Below, piece after piece: positions 1 through 5,017 of a DNA stretch of 5,017 nt (the first letter of the stretch is position 1; each line of letters starts with the position of its first letter). Under the pieces are notes generated by a model. The model saw only the letters and a program-made list of their open reading frames with translations, had not been told where the DNA came from and searched no databases. Origin of the DNA: Methylopumilus sp036567085 (lineage in GTDB: Bacteria; Pseudomonadota; Gammaproteobacteria; Burkholderiales; Methylophilaceae); the NCBI GenBank assembly GCA_036567085.1, contig DATCVG010000054.1, forward strand, positions 1 through 5,017. The letters are read 5' to 3'. Both the position numbers and the translations under genes were made by a program.

Positions 1-82
1 CAATCACCTTAGGCTTTCCACCCTCCATAACAGCCACACAGGAGTTTGTTGTTCCTAAGTCAATACCAATAATTTTAGCCAT
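1..82 (-). CDS. dnaK: DnaK (Hsp70 chaperone), N-terminal fragment
   Basis: Only the first 27 codons are present; the gene continues past the left edge of the window. The translation begins MAKIIGIDLGTTNSCVAVME. It carries the Hsp70 family signature IDLGTTNS at residues 7-14, which forms the first phosphate-binding loop of the actin-like ATPase domain. DnaK is the cytoplasmic ATP-driven chaperone that binds exposed hydrophobic segments of unfolded proteins; GrpE is its nucleotide exchange factor. The start is supported by the family's usual N-terminus and by a Shine-Dalgarno AAGGA (minus strand, 93-89) six bases upstream. The spacer plus the A of the ATG form an A8 run. grpE lies 70 bp upstream on the same strand, the usual grpE-dnaK order. 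A sigma-32-like promoter sits in that gap, so dnaK may be transcribed both from it and from the promoter ahead of grpE. Confidence 0.97.
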   Translation of the reverse strand, partial: MAKIIGIDLGTTNSCVAVMEGGKPKVI

Positions 83-121
83 TTTTTTTCCTTAAAAAAT
101 CTATTTAATTTGATGTGTCTA

Positions 122-149
122 TAATTGGGACAGTCTTGAATATTTCAAG
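122..149 (-). promoter_or_regulatory. Candidate second sigma-32 (heat-shock) promoter directly upstream of dnaK
   Basis: On the minus strand CTTGAAA (149-143) matches the sigma-32 -35 element perfectly. After a 12-base spacer comes TCCCAATTA (130-122), which agrees with the -10 consensus CCCCATTTA at 7 of 9 positions. The spacing is that of the E. coli groE promoter as I recall it. The predicted start of transcription is near 113-116, giving a leader of roughly 30 nt before dnaK. A sigma-70 reading of the same DNA (TTGAAA, 16 bases, AATTAT) is possible but weaker. The -35 element overlaps a perfect palindrome at 134-150, so part of the match could come from that repeat. Confidence 0.6.
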
Positions 150-150
150 A
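134..150. repeat. Perfect 7-bp inverted repeat with 3-base centre in the grpE-dnaK gap
   Basis: The plus strand reads TCTTGAA-TAT-TTCAAGA, with perfect 7-bp arms, beginning three bases after the grpE stop codon. No run of U follows it on the minus-strand transcript (the next bases are CTGTCCC), so it is not an intrinsic terminator. It overlaps the -35 element of the candidate dnaK heat-shock promoter. It could be an operator for a dimeric regulator, a small mRNA hairpin between grpE and dnaK, or chance symmetry in AT-rich DNA. It is unlike the CIRCE element bound by HrcA. Confidence 0.75.
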
Positions 151-152
151 GC

Positions 153-683
153 TTATATATTTTTACTTTTTGATACGGTGACCAGAGCTGGTCTTATAAC
201 TCTTTCATTCAATAGGTAACCTTTTTGAAGAACAGTTAAAATTTTATTTGGCTCTTCTTCTGATTCAACCATGCTGATTGCTTGGTGTTGATTAGGGTCG
301 AATTTTTCACCTAATGCTTTAATTTCATGTATACCGAACTTCTCAAATACATTAATAAGTTGTTTTTGTGTGAGCTCCACACCATTTTTATAACTATCTA
401 TATTTGCATTTTCAACCGTTAAAGCTGCATCGAGACTATCTTTTACAGAGAGTAATTCACCGCTAAATTTTTCTAGTGCAAATTTTCTGGCTTTATCAAT
501 ATCTTCGAAAGAACGTTTTCTTATATTTTCCCCTTCAGCTTTAACATAAAGTACTTGAGCTTGAGCTTCAGCTAATTTTTCTTCGAGAATTTTTATTTGA
601 TCTTCCGGGGTACTTGAAATAGGCTGATCTGGATTGTTGTTTGCATCATCAATAGATGGATTTTCTTTATCTTCTACATTCAT
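153..683 (-). CDS. grpE: GrpE, nucleotide exchange factor of DnaK
   Basis: GrpE is a cytoplasmic homodimer that opens the DnaK ATPase domain to release ADP, resetting the DnaK-DnaJ folding cycle. The 176-residue product is slightly shorter than E. coli GrpE (197), mainly in the variable N-terminus. Residues 1-28 are acidic, Asn/Pro-rich and probably disordered. Residues 29-87 form the long coiled-coil dimerisation helix, including the typical ENIRKR stretch at 52-57. The C-terminal beta domain carries the full family signature: FDPNQHQAI (128-136), an 18-residue gap, then GY-LLNERVIRPALVTV (155-170). The start is supported by AAAAGG (696-691) seven bases upstream. A near-consensus sigma-32 promoter lies in the gap after waaC. 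dnaK follows on the same strand 70 bp downstream, as expected for this chaperone pair. Confidence 0.97.
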   Translation of the reverse strand: MNVEDKENPSIDDANNNPDQPISSTPEDQIKILEEKLAEAQAQVLYVKAEGENIRKRSFEDIDKARKFALEKFSGELLSVKDSLDAALTVENANIDSYKNGVELTQKQLINVFEKFGIHEIKALGEKFDPNQHQAISMVESEEEPNKILTVLQKGYLLNERVIRPALVTVSKSKNI

Positions 684-726
684 AATTTTGCCTTTTAAAA
701 CTTTTGAAAAATTACAACTTAGAATA

Positions 727-755
727 AATTTGGGGGTAAAACTTTAAATTTCAAG
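727..755 (-). promoter_or_regulatory. Sigma-32 (RpoH) heat-shock promoter of grpE-dnaK
   Basis: On the minus strand CTTGAAA (755-749) is a perfect -35 element. After 13 bases comes CCCCAAATT (735-727), whose CCCCA core matches the sigma-32 -10 consensus CCCCATNT. The spacing equals that of E. coli dnaK P1 as I recall it. Transcription should begin near 718-722, leaving a leader of about 35-40 nt before grpE. A sigma-70 -10 box at 17 bases from the TTGAAA is absent, so this looks like a dedicated heat-shock promoter. The whole element fits in the 81-bp gap between the waaC stop and the grpE start. No CIRCE inverted repeat is visible, so control by HrcA is not indicated. Confidence 0.85.
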
Positions 756-764
756 GTATTAAAG

Positions 765-1724
765 TTAAATAATTGCTTCGATTTGGGAAATCGTTGATTC
801 GACAGTGGGAATGACACCAATTTCGCCTAAATTAACAGACGGTACTTTAATATTAGGGTAGACGCCAGTAAGGTATGGATTGCTGTCCATGTATAGACCT
901 ATAGTTGGAATTCCAAGAGCATTTGAAAGATGAGTCAGTCCCGAATCAACACCCACAACACATTTTGCGCTCGAAATAATATTAGCAAGATCGCTAATCT
1001 TCATTTTAGGGAGTACTAAGCAATTGGTAGATGTTTTTCGAAGTATTTTGGAGATCTCGTATTCTTCAAGGTTACCCCATGGCAATAAAACTCTAAGACC
1101 TAAAATATTAAAAAATTGAACAATTTTCTGCCAATGACCTATAGGCCACTGTTTGGTTTTTTTGCTTGATCCATGAATTAGAACGACATAGCGCTCTGAT
1201 AGATTAAAGTTGGTGATATTATGAATTTCTAATCCAAAATGAGCAGGATGATCCATTAGATCGTATTGAAAACATTTAGCTGCTAATTCTCGATTGCGAA
1301 CTACAGCATGAATTTGTTTTGATACAGTATGTGTGTGTTTGTAAAAATAAGAAGCAGTTGCCTCTCGAATAGAGGCTTTATCAAAGCCATGAATGTCTCC
1401 ATGAGTAAATAAACTAAAAAACGCACTTTTAAGTAATCCCTGGAAATCAATCACTATGTCATAGTGCTCCTGGCGAATTGCTTTAATTGCTTTATAAAGG
1501 CCTGTCCATGTTGTTTTTTTTCTGAGGTTTTTTTTCCAAGTCCTCAGAGAGATAGTGATAACTGAATGAATTTCAGGATGAAGCCTTGGGATGTCAGCAA
1601 ATGATTCTTCAACTAACCAATCAATTGAGCTTTCAGGGACAAAATATTTAATATCATTAACAACGGGCAAACAGTGAATAACATCCCCGAGCGAGGATGT
1701 TTTAATGATGAGTATGCGAACCAT
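765..1724 (-). CDS. waaC: LPS heptosyltransferase I (WaaC/RfaC)
   Basis: WaaC transfers the first L-glycero-D-manno-heptose from ADP-heptose to the Kdo residue of Kdo2-lipid A, at the cytoplasmic face of the inner membrane. It is a family 9 glycosyltransferase of the GT-B fold. The 319-residue length equals that of E. coli WaaC. The N-terminus reads ILIIKTSSLGDVIHCLP, with D14 corresponding to the catalytic Asp13 of the E. coli enzyme. It continues with DWLVEESFADIPRLHP (35-50) and VIDFQGLLKS (91-100), both typical of heptosyltransferase I. The second Rossmann-like domain has HGSSKKTKQWP (184-194), with a Lys near the donor-phosphate site, and GVDSGLTHLSNALGIP (258-273), the ADP-heptose-binding motif. 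The start fits the family N-terminus, but no Shine-Dalgarno is visible and no promoter stands out. Two A8 runs interrupt codons 64-71. There is no terminator between it and grpE. Confidence 0.94.
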   Translation of the reverse strand: MVRILIIKTSSLGDVIHCLPVVNDIKYFVPESSIDWLVEESFADIPRLHPEIHSVITISLRTWKKNLRKKTTWTGLYKAIKAIRQEHYDIVIDFQGLLKSAFFSLFTHGDIHGFDKASIREATASYFYKHTHTVSKQIHAVVRNRELAAKCFQYDLMDHPAHFGLEIHNITNFNLSERYVVLIHGSSKKTKQWPIGHWQKIVQFFNILGLRVLLPWGNLEEYEISKILRKTSTNCLVLPKMKISDLANIISSAKCVVGVDSGLTHLSNALGIPTIGLYMDSNPYLTGVYPNIKVPSVNLGEIGVIPTVESTISQIEAII

Positions 1725-1767
1725 ATAGTGAATTTTCGCATATAAATCAATACCTACAAATAACTTA

Positions 1768-1785
1768 AAACATAAATTAATGTTT
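1768..1785. repeat. Short AT-rich dyad in the waaC-edd divergent spacer
   Basis: AAACAT (1768-1773) and ATGTTT (1780-1785) form 6-bp inverted arms around AAATTA. The dyad ends six bases before the proposed -35 box of edd, a place where a regulator acting on edd or waaC could bind. The DNA is very AT-rich, so chance symmetry is a real alternative. It does not resemble the HexR site known for gammaproteobacterial edd genes. Confidence 0.25.
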
Positions 1786-1791
1786 AATTAT

Positions 1792-1821
1792 TTGACGCTT
1801 CTTAAGTGTTTCTAGGATAAT
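1792..1821 (+). promoter_or_regulatory. Sigma-70-type promoter of edd-eda-HAD
   Basis: TTGACG (1792-1797; 5 of 6 to TTGACA) is followed after 18 bases by GATAAT (1816-1821; 5 of 6 to TATAAT). Transcription would begin near 1828, giving a leader of about 40 nt before the edd ATG. It is the best sigma-70 match I see in the 144-bp spacer between waaC and edd. The remainder of that spacer is very AT-rich, and I see no convincing promoter on the minus strand for waaC. Confidence 0.6.
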
Positions 1822-1868
1822 GGAATCAGATACAAATTTTTATTTCTTCAACATAATGAATATATTAA

Positions 1869-3683
1869 ATGAAACAGTCCATCATAGAAATCACTGAAAG
1901 AATCAAAGAAAAAAGTAGACCAACACGTGTTGCTTATTTATCACGTATTGATGCAATGCTTCAAAGGCAGCGAGGAGCAGATCGCTTAGGCTGTGCTAAC
2001 GTTGCTCATGCGATTGCCGCTCTTCCTAAAAATGATAAATTAAGAATTATTAGTGAGAAAAAACCTAATATTGCGATTGTAACGGCTTACAACGATATGC
2101 TGTCAGCACATAAGCCTTATGAAAATTATCCTTCACTTATTCGTGATGAAGCTAATAAGCTTGATGCTACCGCCCAAGTAGCTGGGGGTGTGCCAGCCAT
2201 GTGTGATGGAATTACCCAAGGCGAGCCGGGCATGGAGTTAAGTTTATTTTCTCGAGACACCATAGCGATGTCTGCAGCAGTTGCGTTATCGCATGACATG
2301 TTTGATGGCGTATTAATGCTAGGTATTTGTGACAAGATTGTCCCTGGCTTGTTAATTGGAGCCTTACATTTTGGACATTTACCCACAATTTTTGTACCGG
2401 CAGGGCCAATGTCTACTGGTATCGACAATACTTCAAAATCTAAAATGCGTGAAAAATATGCGCAAGGGTTAGTAGGGCGTGAAGAATTACTCGCTTCCGA
2501 GTCTGCTGCATATCATGGCGAAGGTACGTGTACATTTTATGGTACTGCGAATAGCAATCAAATGCTTATGGAGGCAATGGGTCTTCATATTCCAGGCGCA
2601 GCATTTATTCATCCTCGCGAAGATATTAGAGAAGAAATTACGCGTGAGTCAGTTCGATCTCTTTTAAGCATTATTAAAAATAAACAAAATAAACCCATTG
2701 GTAAATTAGTAGATGAGCGAGTCATAGTAAATGCAATGGCAGCATTACTCGCCACAGGCGGATCTACTAATCACCTTATTCATTGGGTGGCAGTTGCGAG
2801 AGCCGCTGGTATTATTATTGACTGGACTGATTTCCATGATCTTGCTAGTTCAACACCCCTTTTAGCAAGTATTTATCCAAATGGTAAAGCGGATGTAAAT
2901 GAATTCCAATCTGCAGGCGGTCCTGCATATGTGATTCGAGAATTAATTGAAACTGGATGTATGTATCCGGAAGTAATGACTGTAAGTGAAGGTGGCTTAA
3001 ATGAATATACAAAAAAACCTATAAAAGAAAATGGCAAACTTATCTGGAAAGATCTGCCAAAAGAGAGTGGCGATGAAACAATTTTGAGAACAGCAAACAA
3101 TCCTTTTAATCAGTCCGGTGGCTTAAAGCTTTTAAAAGGTAATCTTGGCCGCTCCGTGATTAAAATTTCTGCAGTACCTCAAGATCGATATATTATTGAG
3201 GCGCCCGCAATTATTTTTGACACGCAAGAAGAATTACTTAGTGCTTTTGATCGAGGTGAACTTGAAAAAGATTTCGTTGCGGTTGTAAGATTCCAAGGAC
3301 CTAAAGCCAATGGAATGCCTGAGCTTCACAAGCTTACACCTCCTTTAGCAGTGCTTCAAAATAAAGGGTTTAAAGTAGCTTTGGTTACTGATGGAAGAAT
3401 GAGTGGCGCTTCTGGAAAAATTCCAGCTGCAATTCACTTAAGCCCAGAAGCTTCTGCTAACGGACCTATTGGTAAAATTCGCAACGGCGATATGATTCGA
3501 TTAAACGCGATGGTTGGGACTTTAAATGCATTAGTTGATGAAGATACTTGGTATGAGAGAGAGAATGAAAATCTTTCTGACCAACACAGAAATAATAATG
3601 CGCATGATATCGGACGTGAATTATTTGCTGGCATGAGAAAAAATGTGATTTCTGCCGAAGAAGGGGCAATCTCCTGGCTATAA
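1869..3683 (+). CDS. edd: 6-Phosphogluconate dehydratase (Entner-Doudoroff)
   Basis: Edd converts 6-phospho-D-gluconate to KDPG and water in the cytoplasm, the first committed step of the Entner-Doudoroff pathway. It belongs to the IlvD/Edd family of [4Fe-4S] dehydratases. At 604 residues it is almost exactly the E. coli length (603). Conserved features include NDMLSAH (75-81), VPAMCDGITQG with C112, the first family signature CDKIVPG with C154 (154-160), GTCTFYGTANSNQM with C221 (219-232), LLATGGSTNH (293-302), and the second signature ALVTDGRMSGAS (504-515). C112, C154 and C221 are the likely cluster ligands. The matches to Edd along the length, and the adjacent eda, separate it from dihydroxy-acid dehydratase (IlvD). 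An in-frame TAA at 1866-1868 makes ATG 1869 the earliest start, and it gives the N-terminus expected of Edd. No Shine-Dalgarno precedes it, and an out-of-frame ATG lies at 1856. Confidence 0.97.
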   Translation: MKQSIIEITERIKEKSRPTRVAYLSRIDAMLQRQRGADRLGCANVAHAIAALPKNDKLRIISEKKPNIAIVTAYNDMLSAHKPYENYPSLIRDEANKLDATAQVAGGVPAMCDGITQGEPGMELSLFSRDTIAMSAAVALSHDMFDGVLMLGICDKIVPGLLIGALHFGHLPTIFVPAGPMSTGIDNTSKSKMREKYAQGLVGREELLASESAAYHGEGTCTFYGTANSNQMLMEAMGLHIPGAAFIHPREDIREEITRESVRSLLSIIKNKQNKPIGKLVDERVIVNAMAALLATGGSTNHLIHWVAVARAAGIIIDWTDFHDLASSTPLLASIYPNGKADVNEFQSAGGPAYVIRELIETGCMYPEVMTVSEGGLNEYTKKPIKENGKLIWKDLPKESGDETILRTANNPFNQSGGLKLLKGNLGRSVIKISAVPQDRYIIEAPAIIFDTQEELLSAFDRGELEKDFVAVVRFQGPKANGMPELHKLTPPLAVLQNKGFKVALVTDGRMSGASGKIPAAIHLSPEASANGPIGKIRNGDMIRLNAMVGTLNALVDEDTWYERENENLSDQHRNNNAHDIGRELFAGMRKNVISAEEGAISWL

Positions 3684-3690
3684 ATTGTAT

Positions 3691-3695
3691 AAGGA
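3691..3695 (+). promoter_or_regulatory. Ribosome binding site fixing the eda start at 3700
   Basis: AAGGA lies four bases before ATG 3700 and is the only good Shine-Dalgarno in the edd-eda gap. A TTG at 3685 in the same frame would extend the protein by five residues (MYKDN), but this AAGGA would then lie inside the coding region and the TTG would have none of its own. ATG 3700 is therefore preferred. Confidence 0.8.
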
Positions 3696-3699
3696 CAAT

Positions 3700-4326
3700 A
3701 TGAAGACATTAGATTTAGCAAATTACGGTCCAGTAATTCCAGTCATTGTGATTGATAAACTAGAAGATGCTGTGCCTATGGCAGAAGCTTTACTTGAAGG
3801 TGGTATTAAAGTTTTAGAAGTCACATTAAGAACTTCATGCGCCCTTGATGCTATGGATCGTATTATTAAGCATTTACCTGAAGCGATTGTAGGTGCAGGC
3901 ACGGTAAGAACCAAAGCTGATGCCTCGGCTGCAAAATCAATTGGATGTCAATTCGCTGTGAGTCCAGGCTATACAACAGAAGTTGGTAAACATTGTTTGG
4001 ATATTGGATTATCTTTATTGCCAGGGGTATCAACTGGAAGTGAAGTGATGATGGCGAATAATGATGGCTATTATTTCCTGAAACTCTTTCCTGCGGTTGC
4101 AGTAGGGGGAATTAATCTTCTCAAAGGATTTGCAGGCCCTTTCTCAGATGTCAAATTCTGTCCTACAGGTGGTGTGACTGTTCAGTCAGCACCTGACTTT
4201 TTAAGTTTACCGAATGTACCAGTTTGTGGGGGTACTTGGCTGACTCCAAAAGATCTCGTTGGCAACAAAAATTGGATTGAAATTACAAAATTAGCAAAAG
4301 AAGCAAGCGCGATTAAACGCCCTTAA
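3700..4326 (+). CDS. eda: KDPG aldolase (2-keto-3-deoxy-6-phosphogluconate / 4-hydroxy-2-oxoglutarate aldolase)
   Basis: Eda cleaves KDPG to pyruvate and D-glyceraldehyde 3-phosphate, completing the Entner-Doudoroff pathway. It is a cytoplasmic class I (Schiff-base) aldolase with a TIM-barrel fold, usually trimeric. From ATG 3700 the product has 208 residues, close to E. coli Eda (213). GPVIPVIVIDKLEDAVPMAE (10-29) opens the barrel. VLEVTLRT (38-45) holds catalytic E40, equivalent to E. coli Glu45. AIVGAGTV (62-69) and FAVSPG (85-90) follow. FLKLFPA (126-132) holds K128, equivalent to the Schiff-base Lys133. FCPTGGV (153-159) and CGGTWL (176-181) complete the phosphate-binding end. It starts 16 nt after the edd stop and is surely cotranscribed with edd. 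In a methylotroph this pair could serve ribulose-monophosphate-cycle cleavage as well as sugar breakdown, but the sequence does not show which. Confidence 0.96.
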   Translation: MKTLDLANYGPVIPVIVIDKLEDAVPMAEALLEGGIKVLEVTLRTSCALDAMDRIIKHLPEAIVGAGTVRTKADASAAKSIGCQFAVSPGYTTEVGKHCLDIGLSLLPGVSTGSEVMMANNDGYYFLKLFPAVAVGGINLLKGFAGPFSDVKFCPTGGVTVQSAPDFLSLPNVPVCGGTWLTPKDLVGNKNWIEITKLAKEASAIKRP

Positions 4327-4335
4327 TTCAATTTC

Positions 4336-4995
4336 ATGCTTTCTATTTCTCAATACAAGACAATCTTATTTGATTGTGATGGCGTCATACTTAATTCAAA
4401 TTTTCTCAAGATAGAAGCCTACCGATTAACAGCACTTGAGTTCGGCGCATCCGAGGAAGATGCCATGAAGTTAGTGAATCACCATATCGAGTATACCGGC
4501 ATATCTCGAAATATTAAATTCAGTTATTTTTTAGAAAAAATTCTTAATAAGACAGTAGATAATATTTCGATGAATCATCTTTTAAATCAACTTAATTACC
4601 AGGTTGAAAGACTTTTAGAAAATTGCGAGATCGCTGAAGGCCTTGAAGCCTTGAGAGAAAAAACTAAAGATTCTAATTGGATGATTGTCTCTGGTGGCGA
4701 TCAAGAAGAGATTATCCGATTATTTACCAGAAAAAATTTATTAAAATATTTTGATGTAGGCATTTTCGGAAGCCCTGATTCAAAAGAAGATATTGTGACC
4801 CGCGAATTGAAAAAATCTACTGGACAAAAGCCAGCATTATTTATTGGCGATTCTAAATATGACTATCAAGTCGCTAAAAAAAATAATTTGGATTTTATTT
4901 TCTTAAGTGATTGGACTAATTTTTTTGAATGGAAAAGTTTTTGTGCGGAAAATAAGATCGAGGTCTATCAGAAGTTAGATGATCTCAATCATTAA
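4336..4995 (+). CDS. HAD-superfamily hydrolase (probable small-molecule phosphatase), substrate unknown
   Basis: The 219-residue product has all four haloacid-dehalogenase motifs. Motif I is FDCDGVILNS (12-21), with nucleophile D13 and acid/base D15. Motif II is MIVSGG, with S119. Motif III is probably K150 in FGSPDSKED. Motif IV is FIGDSKYDY, with D172 and D176 as Mg2+ ligands. Residues about 20-100 between motifs I and II form an alpha-helical C1-type cap, as in phosphoglycolate phosphatase and beta-phosphoglucomutase relatives. D15 favours a phosphatase or phosphomutase over a dehalogenase. It starts 9 nt after the eda stop without a visible Shine-Dalgarno, so translation may be coupled to eda. 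Its place suggests a sugar-phosphate or metabolite-repair role. Similar proteins, as I recall, also occur in surface-polysaccharide loci, so it could belong to genes beyond the right edge. The substrate cannot be named. Confidence 0.87.
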   Translation: MLSISQYKTILFDCDGVILNSNFLKIEAYRLTALEFGASEEDAMKLVNHHIEYTGISRNIKFSYFLEKILNKTVDNISMNHLLNQLNYQVERLLENCEIAEGLEALREKTKDSNWMIVSGGDQEEIIRLFTRKNLLKYFDVGIFGSPDSKEDIVTRELKKSTGQKPALFIGDSKYDYQVAKKNNLDFIFLSDWTNFFEWKSFCAENKIEVYQKLDDLNH

Positions 4996-5017
4996 ATTAC
5001 TTTTCTTATAACCTCTT

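Noticed and set aside
134..150. Palindrome as an intrinsic terminator between grpE and dnaK
   Set aside because: The stem is short and AT-rich, and no U run follows on either strand.
83..152. CIRCE/HrcA operator in front of dnaK or grpE
   Set aside because: No TTAGCACTC-N9-GAGTGCTAA-like sequence is present in 83-152 or 684-764.
1820..1897. 25-codon frame starting at ATG 1820 upstream of edd
   Set aside because: Its ATG overlaps the proposed -10 box, so it would lie before the transcription start, and its AGGA is only two bases from the ATG. Only the shorter part from 1856 could be on the mRNA.
2126..2428. Minus-strand open frames within edd (also 2212-2409, 2873-3100, 3434-3721, 3466-3669)
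   Set aside because: They lie antisense to a strongly conserved edd gene, resemble no family I know, and are explained as shadows of its codon use.
2479..2667. Plus-strand 62-codon frame inside edd
   Set aside because: It overlaps the conserved GTCTFYG region of Edd in another frame and has no ribosome site or family features.
1869..3683. Dihydroxy-acid dehydratase (IlvD) instead of Edd
   Set aside because: Length, the N-terminal region and motif wording follow Edd, and eda lies directly downstream.
3685..3699. TTG start at 3685 extending Eda by five residues
   Set aside because: TTG 3685 has no ribosome site of its own and would place the AAGGA at 3691-3695 inside the gene. ATG 3700 fits both that site and the usual Eda N-terminus.
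3723..3914. Minus-strand 63-codon frame inside eda
   Set aside because: It is antisense to the conserved N-terminal half of Eda and has no independent support.
1..5017. A new defence, mobile or RNA-based system
   Set aside because: Every long gene belongs to a known housekeeping family, gaps are short, and there are no direct repeat arrays, transposase genes, tRNA-like structures or toxin-antitoxin-like small genes that I can support.

Overview
The window comes from an AT-rich Gram-negative bacterium (by eye clearly below 50% GC, probably under 40%). An LPS inner-core heptosyltransferase implies a Gram-negative outer membrane. Two sequences matching the sigma-32 heat-shock promoter consensus in front of grpE and dnaK point to Proteobacteria. 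The heptosyltransferase reads like betaproteobacterial WaaC proteins. An Entner-Doudoroff gene pair in a compact AT-rich genome would fit a streamlined Methylophilaceae-type methylotroph (OM43 / Methylopumilus-like). That last placement is inference from memory of the families and is not proven by the sequence.

There are two divergent gene blocks. The left block runs on the minus strand: waaC (765-1724), grpE (153-683) and the first 27 codons of dnaK (1-82, cut by the window edge). An excellent sigma-32 promoter lies between waaC and grpE. A second, slightly weaker one lies in the 70-bp grpE-dnaK gap, where its -35 half is embedded in a perfect 17-bp palindrome. I see no terminator after waaC, so waaC transcripts may read through into the chaperone genes.

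The right block runs on the plus strand from a 144-bp divergent spacer with a good sigma-70-like promoter: edd (1869-3683), eda (3700-4326) and a HAD-superfamily phosphatase (4336-4995), with gaps of only 16 and 9 nt. Edd dehydrates 6-phosphogluconate to 2-keto-3-deoxy-6-phosphogluconate (KDPG). Eda cleaves KDPG to pyruvate and glyceraldehyde 3-phosphate. The HAD enzyme is an added member with an unknown substrate, either a metabolite-repair or sugar-phosphate phosphatase or the start of a following gene group.

Overall this is core housekeeping DNA. I found no mobile element, CRISPR array, RNA gene or defence system, and nothing that supports a wholly new biological system. The points worth a second look are the dual heat-shock promoters with the palindrome, paired A8 tracts with a potential hairpin inside waaC, the leader of edd (no Shine-Dalgarno and a competing out-of-frame ATG), and the HAD gene attached to the Entner-Doudoroff pair.
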